Part shown: one piece after another, positions 52,180-59,104 of the stretch
How positions within the stretch are numbered: the stretch's first letter is position 1
Layout of the letters: each line of letters starts with the position of its first letter
Assembly: GCA_963550135.1 (NCBI GenBank)
Contig: CAUVBP010000002.1
Span: forward strand, 1-64,000
Length of the DNA: 64,000 nucleotides
Reading direction: 5' to 3'
Source: Saccharimonas sp963550135
GTDB taxonomy: Bacteria > Patescibacteriota > Saccharimonadia > Saccharimonadales > Saccharimonadaceae
The notes under the pieces: generated by a model
Databases searched by the model: none
Told to the model about the DNA's origin: nothing
The model's input: the letters and a program-made list of their open reading frames with translations, nothing else
Position numbers and translations under genes: made by a program

Positions 52180-52217
52180 AAAATAGACAGCGCTTGTCTG
52201 TCTATTTTAGTTTTTTT
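52180..52217 (+). terminator. terminator after the exporter operon
   Basis: Eleven-bp stem AAAATAGACAG (52180-52190) with CTGTCTATTTT (52198-52208), seven-base loop, tail AGTTTTTTT. The minus side is also T-rich, so it likely serves the convergent PGI/PMI gene as well. Confidence 0.85.
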
Positions 52218-52233
52218 GCAGCCTTGCACGCGT

Positions 52234-53277
52234 CTATTTTTCAAGGGCTTTTTTGAATTTCTCAATCAAATTAACCTGGGTTGGGTCGACATTATTGAGA
52301 ATTGCTACATAAATACTAGCGAAATCTGCTAAAATACAACCCCACAGCATTTGCTGCAGCGGTGTTTTGCCTGCGAGTGGTACTACGTTTGATTTCGGGC
52401 GTTTGCCAGATAGCATCTGATCGCTGAGCGAGAAGCGTTTGAGAATGCGCGGGTGCTCAAGATCACTTAGCAAATCAAATACCGCGAAAGGCTTCTCGAC
52501 CGGGTGGCTAGTCCAGCCAATAAATTCGTTGTGGCTGAATTCTGGCAAATAGTTGCAGAAAGCAACGTTTTTAGCATTTTCGTTCCAACTAATTTTCCAC
52601 TTATAAGCTAGCGGCGCCATCAAACTACCGCCGTAGAAAACCGGTGTTTTGCCGACAGCGATTAAGGCCAGCTGCTTGGCGTAGTTTTGCTTGGTCGGCA
52701 CATCTTTGGCCCAGAGCGCGCTTTCTTTCTCTAGCCAAGTGCTAATAGCTGCTAGTTCGTCAATGTAGGTGCGGTCAATCAACTTGAAGGCATTAAGCAC
52801 TTCAAATAGCGCTCGCAGCGAATAAATAACGGCCATGCGCGGCTGGCAATCTTTGGGAATGAGTGCTGATAGGATATGTTCTCGTTGAGCAATCTCGTTA
52901 AGCTCTCCACCAGTAGCAATGATAGCAATTTGGCAGCCGTGTTCAATCGCCTGCTTGAGGCATGATAGAGTTTCCTCGGTGTTACCAGAGTGGCTACTAG
53001 CGATAACTAAGGTATTGTGATCGGCGTAATGCGGCAAACCGTAGTCCTTGACGACGTCGAACGGAATTGATAGCGTGTCGTTGAGCAGCGACTTAGCGAG
53101 GTCGGCCGCTAGCGCCGAGCCGCCCATGCCAGCGACGATGATGTTGCGCAGTTCGCGGCCGTCGTGCTCGGCGTCGCGCAATTGGCAGTCAAAATTTGCC
53201 TGTTGATAGAGTTTAGCTGCAACTTCGAGAGCACCTCCGTTGTCTCTTTGCTTCAAAATATTAGAGTCATCTAGCAT
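52234..53277 (-). CDS. Bifunctional phosphoglucose/phosphomannose isomerase family protein
   Basis: 347 residues. Two SIS-type domains: AGMGGSALAADLAKSLL then VIASSHSGNTEETLSCLK and the C-terminal PGI/PMI region NAKNVAFCNYLPEFSHNEFIGW. It interconverts glucose-6-P, fructose-6-P and mannose-6-P, feeding nucleotide sugars to the glycan genes. AAAGGTGA precedes the ATG. No separate pgi or manA is in the window. Confidence 0.9.
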   Translation of the reverse strand: MLDDSNILKQRDNGGALEVAAKLYQQANFDCQLRDAEHDGRELRNIIVAGMGGSALAADLAKSLLNDTLSIPFDVVKDYGLPHYADHNTLVIASSHSGNTEETLSCLKQAIEHGCQIAIIATGGELNEIAQREHILSALIPKDCQPRMAVIYSLRALFEVLNAFKLIDRTYIDELAAISTWLEKESALWAKDVPTKQNYAKQLALIAVGKTPVFYGGSLMAPLAYKWKISWNENAKNVAFCNYLPEFSHNEFIGWTSHPVEKPFAVFDLLSDLEHPRILKRFSLSDQMLSGKRPKSNVVPLAGKTPLQQMLWGCILADFASIYVAILNNVDPTQVNLIEKFKKALEK

Positions 53278-53366
53278 GTAAAATCACCTTTCTCTTGCGA
53301 TATTTCCTATAACTATGATACAGTATATACTAAATAAAGCATAAAAGTAATGAAGAGGGTGGGCAC

Positions 53367-53822
53367 ATGGATATAAAACCGCAAACAACGCAGCCAATTA
53401 GCGACGATCAGGATCTCGCTAAGGTTTTGGCTGGCGTAAGTAACGGCGCGAGCGCAACGAGCGCACAACCAGCAGCACAATTGCCGCCGCTGCCTGATTT
53501 GCCGCCAGCGCCGGAGCCGGAACCAGTTGCACAGCCAAAACCGGCTAAAACATCAGCTACAGTTACGCCAGTTGCTGACAACGATCTTGATAATGTCAAG
53601 AACGAAGCCATCAAAGAGCTTCGACCGCTGGTAGATAAGCTCAACATCTCTGCTGAAGAAAAATTTGACACTTATCTGCTATTGATTCGCTCGACGGACG
53701 ACAAAACCTTGATTGCGCCAGCGCATGAGGCCGCCAAAAATATTGCTGATGAATCTCGCCGCGCCCAGGCTTTGCTTGATGTCATTAAAGAGATTGATTT
53801 CTTATCAAACCCGCAGCCGTAA
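53367..53822 (+). CDS. Small protein with Pro/Ala-rich N terminus and helical C terminus
   Basis: 151 residues, not recognised. Residues ~1-75 are Pro/Ala-rich (disordered), residues ~75-151 form a compact helical domain: NEAIKELRPLVDKLNISAEEKFDTYLLLIRSTDD. Soluble. GAGGGTGG precedes the ATG. It stands alone between PGI/PMI and FemABX, followed by a strong hairpin. Confidence 0.65.
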   Translation: MDIKPQTTQPISDDQDLAKVLAGVSNGASATSAQPAAQLPPLPDLPPAPEPEPVAQPKPAKTSATVTPVADNDLDNVKNEAIKELRPLVDKLNISAEEKFDTYLLLIRSTDDKTLIAPAHEAAKNIADESRRAQALLDVIKEIDFLSNPQP

Positions 53823-53846
53823 TAGATTTTCTCTGTTAATCACGCG

Positions 53847-53881
53847 ATAACACCTCCGTAAGCCCTCCTCGGAGGTGTTAT
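53847..53881 (+). terminator. hairpin between the small protein and femABX
   Basis: Twelve-bp stem ATAACACCTCCG (53847-53858) with CGGAGGTGTTAT (53870-53881), eleven-base loop. No T-run follows; instead the -10 TATACT of the next gene (53879-53884) begins in the right arm. Confidence 0.6.
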
Positions 53882-53884
53882 ACT
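53879..53884 (+). promoter_or_regulatory. -10 box TATACT of the first FemABX-like gene
   Basis: Six bases before the ATG at 53891; leaderless. Its first bases are also part of the hairpin stem. Confidence 0.45.
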
Positions 53885-53890
53885 ATAGTT

Positions 53891-54922
53891 ATGACTATTC
53901 GTTTTGCAACTGATGATGAAATCAACCGCTGGGATAATCTAGTGGTTCGTAATAGCGATCGCGGCAATATGCTGCAAGGGTCGGTTTTTTTAAATTTGAA
54001 ACGGCTGGCTAACTGGCGGCCGCGTTTTATTATCTGCGGCGAGTTAGCAATTGGCGCTATCGAAAAGCATATTCCCCTATTCGGTAAAGTATGGTATATC
54101 CCGAAAGGTCCGGGCGTAGCAACCGCTAGCGAGTTAGCTTCGGTAGTGCCAGTGCTGCGCGATTTTGCTCGCCAGCAGGGCGTTTTTACTATCAAAATTG
54201 AGCCGGAATTATTGCGTGGTACTGACGTTTCAATGATTGAACTGTTGCCTACTCAACCGATTCAGTACAATGCTTCGACTGTGGTGGTTGATTTACATAG
54301 CGATCTTGATACAATCCTCAAGGACTTACCGCAAAAGGGCCGCCACGCTATTCGCCGCGCTGATCGCGACGGTGTTATCATCAAGCGGGTGCCGGTCAAT
54401 GATGAAACTTGCCAGGCGATGTATGATTTGTTCAAAGAAACGGCCGATGGCGCTGGCTTTACGATCCGCTCGCCGCAATACTACCGTGAATTCTACCAGC
54501 AATACGCTGATGCCAACCAAGGTCAGCTATTTTTCGCCTATTATCGAGATCAGCTGGTGGCTGGTGCCTTTGCGGTGATTCTGGGTACTAAAAGTACTTA
54601 CAAAGATGGCGCTTCGGTTCGCAAACGTACGGCCTACGGCGCTAGCCACCGCCTGCAATGGGAAGTAATTAAATGGGCTAAAGAGCACGGCTCGCTCGAA
54701 CACGACCTCTGCGGTACGCCAGCTTCTGACGAAATGAGTAACCCAAACCATCCGCGCTATGGCCTGGGGCGCTTCAAAACTAGCTTCAATAAGCATATCA
54801 CTGACTATATTGGCGCTTTCGAGATTCCAGTTTCGCCTATTAAGTCGCGGCTTTGGAGCAAATATATCGAACGATTAGTGCGCCGATTATACTTCGCCCG
54901 GCATCATGAATCATACTATTAG
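53891..54922 (+). CDS. FemABX-like peptidoglycan bridge aminoacyltransferase (1)
   Basis: 343 residues of GNAT-like fold in two halves: GNMLQGSVFLNLKRLANW near the N terminus, VWYIPKGPGVA, and the second half LPQKGRHAIRRADRDGV, LFKETADGAGFTIRSPQYYREFYQQ and the closing GLGRFKTSFNKHITDYIGAFEIP pattern. FemABX enzymes add amino acids from aminoacyl-tRNA to the peptidoglycan cross-bridge. Three tRNA-Ser genes lie nearby, but the amino acid used is unknown. A second member lies at 57972. Confidence 0.9.
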   Translation: MTIRFATDDEINRWDNLVVRNSDRGNMLQGSVFLNLKRLANWRPRFIICGELAIGAIEKHIPLFGKVWYIPKGPGVATASELASVVPVLRDFARQQGVFTIKIEPELLRGTDVSMIELLPTQPIQYNASTVVVDLHSDLDTILKDLPQKGRHAIRRADRDGVIIKRVPVNDETCQAMYDLFKETADGAGFTIRSPQYYREFYQQYADANQGQLFFAYYRDQLVAGAFAVILGTKSTYKDGASVRKRTAYGASHRLQWEVIKWAKEHGSLEHDLCGTPASDEMSNPNHPRYGLGRFKTSFNKHITDYIGAFEIPVSPIKSRLWSKYIERLVRRLYFARHHESYY

Positions 54923-54955
54923 GTCGCTTAGAAGCATTCTTAGTCCTAATCGTTG

Positions 54956-56248
54956 CTATTTAGCTTTAATATTCAAAATTGCTTGCCGTACTGTTTCGAT
55001 TTCGTTCCAAGGGTGAGCTCCGTCGGCGCGTTCAATAGTTTTTTCGTGTCCTTTACCTAGGAATATAACAGTATCTTTCGAGCTGGACACTCGCGAGACG
55101 GCGAAATTAATGGCCGCGGTGCGGTCTGGCACTAAGAAGAGATTTTCCTCGCGTTTTTTGCCAGCTTTTTCAGCGCCCGAGGCGATTTGCGATAGTATGG
55201 TATTGCCATCGATATCGCGATCGTCTTCCTCGGTTAAGACAATCTCATCGGCGTATTTGCCAGCGATTTCGCCCTGAATGGCGCGTTTAGCTTCGTCGCG
55301 GCGGCCAGCCGAGCCGAACAATACCACTAGCTTGCCCTTCGTTGTGTTTCTAACATCATTTAGCAACCGTTCAAACGAGTCTGGCGTGTGCGCAAAATCG
55401 ACAATCGCCGAGAACGGCTGTTCAGCGTCGACCACTGTCATGCGGCCTTCTACGCCCGCTAAAGCGGCAATTCCCTGTTCAATTTGGGTTTTGGTTAAGC
55501 CAACCTCGCGGCCAACGGCTGCCGCCGCTAGGCTATTATAAACATTGAACTCGCCTGGGATATTGACATGAATATGGTAAGAATCGCCATCAATTAACGC
55601 TGTGTAATCACTGCCGTGGGCGCTCAAATTGATATCTTGCGCCCGCCAATCGCCAGATTTGAGGCCGTAGCTGACCGATTGCTTGACGGCCTGGCGGAAA
55701 GTTGCAGCAGACGGGTCGTCGGCGTTAATGATACCGACGCGGCTGGCTAGTTTAAATAGTTTGATCTTAGCAGCTAAATAGCGCTCAAAAGTTCTGTGAT
55801 AGTCGAGGTGTTCGTGCGTAACGTTAGTCATGACGGCGATCTCGATTGGTACGCCAAAGGTACGGTGCTGGGCTAGTGCGTGGCTAGTCACTTCCAAAAC
55901 TATCCATTCGACATTTTGTTTCTTGAATTCCGCTAATCGTTTTTGTAGCAGCGGCGCTGAAACTGTTGTCATATGAGCAACTTGCGGCGTAATATCATTG
56001 CCGACACCGTAAGCGACAGTAGTCATCAACCCTGCTTTGAGGCCAGCCTCAGTTAGCATTTTGTGGATCATGAAGCAGGTCGAGGTTTTGCCATTGGTGC
56101 CAGTCACGCCGATGACGCGCATATTGTGCGCTGGATAACCGGCCTTGGTAGCAGCGGCAGTAGCTGTCAATAGATGATAAGTTGGCTCAATTGATTGGTA
56201 TAAACTAGCGGGAATGGCCTTTTTCAAAGTTTTCTTGAGTGAATTCAT
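54956..56248 (-). CDS. murE: MurE-like Mur ligase (no N-terminal UDP-binding domain)
   Basis: 430 residues from the ATG at 56248; an extended TGCTATAAT (TATAAT 56260-56255) lies six bases before it, so a longer frame to 56398 is rejected. Mur ligase centre: VTGTNGKTSTCFMIHKML, TNVTHEHLDYHRTFERYLAAK and C-terminal DFAHTPDSFERLL, LFGSAGRRDEAKR. The usual MurE N-terminal ~90 residues are missing and replaced by ~40. The amino-acid specificity site reads TEEDDRDID where MurE for meso-DAP has DNPR. So the substrate is uncertain. Divergent from tsaD. Confidence 0.82.
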   Translation of the reverse strand: MNSLKKTLKKAIPASLYQSIEPTYHLLTATAAATKAGYPAHNMRVIGVTGTNGKTSTCFMIHKMLTEAGLKAGLMTTVAYGVGNDITPQVAHMTTVSAPLLQKRLAEFKKQNVEWIVLEVTSHALAQHRTFGVPIEIAVMTNVTHEHLDYHRTFERYLAAKIKLFKLASRVGIINADDPSAATFRQAVKQSVSYGLKSGDWRAQDINLSAHGSDYTALIDGDSYHIHVNIPGEFNVYNSLAAAAVGREVGLTKTQIEQGIAALAGVEGRMTVVDAEQPFSAIVDFAHTPDSFERLLNDVRNTTKGKLVVLFGSAGRRDEAKRAIQGEIAGKYADEIVLTEEDDRDIDGNTILSQIASGAEKAGKKREENLFLVPDRTAAINFAVSRVSSSKDTVIFLGKGHEKTIERADGAHPWNEIETVRQAILNIKAK

Positions 56249-56254
56249 ACCGAT

Positions 56255-56263
56255 ATTATAGCA
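56255..56263 (-). promoter_or_regulatory. extended -10 of the MurE-like gene, leaderless
   Basis: Minus strand TG-C-TATAAT ends six bases before the ATG at 56248. Confidence 0.6.
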
Positions 56264-56278
56264 TCGACCTCTTGGCGG

Positions 56279-56287
56279 TGGTACAAT
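56279..56287 (+). promoter_or_regulatory. extended -10 of tsaD, leaderless
   Basis: TG-G-TACAAT ends seven bases before the ATG at 56295. With the MurE-like promoter it forms a compact divergent unit of about 46 bases. Confidence 0.5.
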
Positions 56288-56294
56288 TAAGTAG

Positions 56295-57392
56295 ATGAAG
56301 GTTTTGGGAATTGAATCAAGCTGCGATGAAACCGCGGCAGCTATAGTTGAGGACGGTTTTCGGATGTTGTCAAATGTGGTGCAATCGCAGATTGACATCC
56401 ACGCGCATTTTGGCGGCGTGGTGCCCGAAATCGCGGCGCGCAGCCATATCGAGGCTATCGGCCCAGTCGTCGACGAAGCTCTCGCTCAAGCGAACTGCAC
56501 TTGGGACGACATTGATGCTATCGCCGTGACCTACGCGCCAGGTTTAATTGGTTCGCTGCTGGTTGGTTCGCTGGCGGCGCGAACGCTAGCGATTTTGCAT
56601 AGTAAACCGCTCTACCCGGTGCATCACGTCGAGGGACATGTCTACGCCAATTTTATTACCGAGCAAGCGCCCGGGCCTATTCAGCTTGCCTTGCCAAAAT
56701 CTCAGCCGCGCTTTCCTCTTTTGGCCTTGATTGTCTCGGGCGGACACACGCAGCTGGTGCTCTTTAGCGGCCACGGCGACTATCAGCTGCTGGGACAAAC
56801 TCAAGATGACGCTGTCGGCGAAGCTTTTGACAAGGTGGCCAAAATTCTCGGCTTGCCCTACCCTGGCGGCCCGTCGATTGCGCGCGCGGCCGAGTCGGGT
56901 GATCCTGATACGTATCATTTGCCCAAAGCCAAGCTCGATAACCCGTACAATTTTTCTTTCTCAGGCCTCAAGACAGCCGTTCTAAGGGCTGTGCAGCGCG
57001 AAGTGGGCAAAGACTTCACTTTTCCGTCGCACGAGCTCCCAGGGCTTGTCACGAGCTCGCAGCAGCACGATTTTGCAGCTAGCTTCCAGAAAGTAGCCGT
57101 CGAAACGCTAGTTGAGCGTACCTTGCGCGCTTTTCAGGACTTTCGACCGCAATCGGTGGTAATTGCTGGCGGCGTGGCTGCCAACCAAGAATTGCGCCGC
57201 CAATTGCGCCAAAAATTGCCGATTAACATTGAGTACGCGCCGATTCAGCTGTGTACCGATAATGCAGCAATGATTGCGGCGCTAGGCTATCAGCAGGCTC
57301 GACTGAGTACTCCAGCCGATCCGTATACTCTCGAGGTGGTTCCTAGCCTGTCAATGGCCAAAACCGCCTGGAACAAGACCGGAGCGTTGTAA
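56295..57392 (+). CDS. tsaD: tRNA N6-adenosine threonylcarbamoyltransferase
   Basis: 365 residues. MKVLGIESSCDETAAAIV start, metal-binding HHVEGHVYANF near residue 115, ALIVSGGHTQLVLF, PGGPSIARAA and the C-terminal VIAGGVAANQELRR then TDNAAMIAALGY. ASKHA fold. It makes t6A37 in tRNAs reading ANN with TsaB/TsaE and the threonylcarbamoyl-AMP from the next gene, with which it is directly joined (stop then ATG, no gap). Confidence 0.95.
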   Translation: MKVLGIESSCDETAAAIVEDGFRMLSNVVQSQIDIHAHFGGVVPEIAARSHIEAIGPVVDEALAQANCTWDDIDAIAVTYAPGLIGSLLVGSLAARTLAILHSKPLYPVHHVEGHVYANFITEQAPGPIQLALPKSQPRFPLLALIVSGGHTQLVLFSGHGDYQLLGQTQDDAVGEAFDKVAKILGLPYPGGPSIARAAESGDPDTYHLPKAKLDNPYNFSFSGLKTAVLRAVQREVGKDFTFPSHELPGLVTSSQQHDFAASFQKVAVETLVERTLRAFQDFRPQSVVIAGGVAANQELRRQLRQKLPINIEYAPIQLCTDNAAMIAALGYQQARLSTPADPYTLEVVPSLSMAKTAWNKTGAL

Positions 57393-57986
57393 ATGCCACA
57401 ACTATTTACCTCTGTTGATAATGATAGATTGATCGATATTTTGAATGGCGGCGGTATTGGCGTATTGCCTACCGACACAGTTTATGGTCTTGTAGCACGG
57501 GCCGCTGATCCAGTAGCGATCCAAAAAATGTACGACACCAAGAAGCGCGCTAGCCAACCAGGAACGCTAATCGCTAGTTCAATTAATGATCTGGCGAAAT
57601 TAGGGCTAGATTCTAATCAGTTATCATTAGCAGCTAAGTTTTGGCCCGGCCAAATCAGCGTGGTTGTTAATGCCGATAATGTCGCTGCTTATCTCAAACA
57701 AACGCGGGATAACTTAGCCGTGCGTATTCCCGATAACCCTTCGCTGTCGCGGCTTTTAGCGCAAACTGGCCCGCTGATGACTACTAGCGCTAATGTGCCA
57801 GGCCGGCCAATTTCATCGACAATCGCTGAAGCTAAAGTCTATTTTGGCGACAAGGTCGATTTTTATGTCGATGGCGGCACTGTAACTAATAATCAGCCGT
57901 CAACTATTATCGGCCTAGATGAGCATGCAAATATCGTTATATTTCGTCGTGGAGCTGTTGATATTGATCGGTTATTTACCAAGTAA
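57393..57986 (+). CDS. tsaC: Threonylcarbamoyl-AMP synthase (TsaC/Sua5 family)
   Basis: 197 residues. YrdC fold: GGIGVLPTDTVYGLVARAADPVAIQKMYDTKKR at about residues 16-48 and FWPGQISVV and LAVRIPDNPSLSRLL, then TTSANVPGRPIS. It makes threonylcarbamoyl-AMP from threonine, bicarbonate and ATP; TsaD then uses it. No Sua5 extension. It converges on and overlaps the second FemABX-like gene by 15 bases. Confidence 0.93.
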   Translation: MPQLFTSVDNDRLIDILNGGGIGVLPTDTVYGLVARAADPVAIQKMYDTKKRASQPGTLIASSINDLAKLGLDSNQLSLAAKFWPGQISVVVNADNVAAYLKQTRDNLAVRIPDNPSLSRLLAQTGPLMTTSANVPGRPISSTIAEAKVYFGDKVDFYVDGGTVTNNQPSTIIGLDEHANIVIFRRGAVDIDRLFTK

Positions 57987-58958
57987 TTTTTTGGTGCTGC
58001 GGACGGCTCTTTTAGCTAGCGGTAATCCATGCCGCCAAACTGGGTAGAATTGACTCATCGGATAATCGTAAGTACCAGCTAATTTATTCTCATGGCTAGC
58101 AAAACCGCGCTTGAAGTTGCTAACACCGTCGTTGAGCAGGCCGTTCATGTCGTAGCGCTTAATTCCCTGCCGCTTACATTCGGCGATAGCGTGCCATTTT
58201 AGCGCGTAGTTAGCGCGCAAGGCTTGTCCGCGATCGTTCATACCGCCGTATAGCTCGAATGAAGTTTCGCGGCTAGTCGCCAGCCAAAGAAATGATATCG
58301 GGCGATTGTCTTCGTAAGCAGCAAAAATCTGCGAGTTCTCCCCTAGTTTGTCATGAATATCGTAATAGTACTGGTCGTCGTGCAGAGCGAATTTAGCGCG
58401 TTTAGCAGTTTGGCGGTAAATTTCGAGGCAAGCGGCGATGTCTTGGTGCGTTTTTACCGGTTTGATATCAAGTCCAGCCCGGCCGGATTTACGGATATAC
58501 TGGCGGGTTTTTTTGGTCATCGCGGCCAATAGTTCGTCGGTTGTATGAGTTAAATCCAAAATCAAAGTACGCGATAGCAGAATATTGTTTGGCGATTGGC
58601 GCCAACCTTTGGCGCGTAGCGGATGTTCAGTATCTGGCTCAATAGTTAGCACAGCGCATGGCAGCTTATGCTTAACGTAATTAACAATTGCCGTCAAAAC
58701 ATCGTCTTCCCTACCTTGTTTGTAAACTGGCCCGCGCGGAATGTAGCATAATTGATTAAGCGGTTTAGGCAGGTTTCTCAGTAATATTTGCGCAGCGCCA
58801 ATTGTTTCGTTGCCGTCAACTATAGTAATTCGCTGAACATGCCAATTGTGAGCCGCTTTTACCTCGCCCCACCCCCAGAGCTGCAGCGGGTGCCCGCCAA
58901 ACTTAGCAACAGTCTTGTCCCAGGCAGCTTTTTCGTCGCATAGTATTGTATCAATCAT
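57972..58958 (-). CDS. FemABX-like peptidoglycan bridge aminoacyltransferase (2)
   Basis: 328 residues from ATG 58958, where a minus-strand TATACT (58970-58965) ends six bases before it; longer frames are rejected. Same family as the gene at 53891: LQLWGWGEVKAAHNW, LCYIPRGPVY, MTKKTRQYIRKSGRAGL, AAYEDNRPISFLWLA and the closing YDMNGLLNDGVSNFKRGFA. The two are only distantly similar, so they probably add different residues of the bridge. Confidence 0.9.
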   Translation of the reverse strand: MIDTILCDEKAAWDKTVAKFGGHPLQLWGWGEVKAAHNWHVQRITIVDGNETIGAAQILLRNLPKPLNQLCYIPRGPVYKQGREDDVLTAIVNYVKHKLPCAVLTIEPDTEHPLRAKGWRQSPNNILLSRTLILDLTHTTDELLAAMTKKTRQYIRKSGRAGLDIKPVKTHQDIAACLEIYRQTAKRAKFALHDDQYYYDIHDKLGENSQIFAAYEDNRPISFLWLATSRETSFELYGGMNDRGQALRANYALKWHAIAECKRQGIKRYDMNGLLNDGVSNFKRGFASHENKLAGTYDYPMSQFYPVWRHGLPLAKRAVRSTKKLLGK

Positions 58959-58964
58959 ATGTTT

Positions 58965-58970
58965 AGTATA
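58965..58970 (-). promoter_or_regulatory. -10 of the second FemABX-like gene, leaderless
   Basis: Minus-strand TATACT ends six bases before the ATG at 58958. Confidence 0.55.
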
Positions 58971-58979
58971 CATCGTCTG

Positions 58980-58988
58980 TGCTATAAT
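58980..58988 (+). promoter_or_regulatory. extended -10 of valS
   Basis: TG-C-TATAAT (TATAAT at 58983-58988) gives a leader of about 110 bases before the valS ATG, unlike the short leaders elsewhere. Confidence 0.5.
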
Positions 58989-59003
58989 AGGATAGAACAC
59001 AAA

Positions 59004-59086
59004 CACGTGGAATAAAAAACAGCAAGAGGTGAGGAATAGCAAACTGTGGAATTGCTATGCTTGGTTATTTTGCTAATTTTCACGTG
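59004..59086 (+). promoter_or_regulatory. structured valS leader
   Basis: The leader holds a stem ATAGCAA (59036-59042) with TTGCTAT (59052-59058), and two CACGTG palindromes (59004-59009 and 59081-59086) that can pair over a distance. No T-box sequence motif was recognised. Confidence 0.35.
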
Positions 59087-59104
59087 AAATGAATCGAGAA
59101 TGAA

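Noticed and set aside
56249..56398. 50-residue N-terminal extension of the MurE-like protein
   Set aside because: It would run opposite tsaD coding sequence and over the promoters; a leaderless start at 56248 is clear.
58959..59042. 28-residue N-terminal extension of the second FemABX protein
   Set aside because: It would overlap the valS promoter, and TATACT lies six bases before the ATG at 58958.
59004..59086. T-box riboswitch for valS
   Set aside because: No specifier loop or T-box consensus could be recognised.
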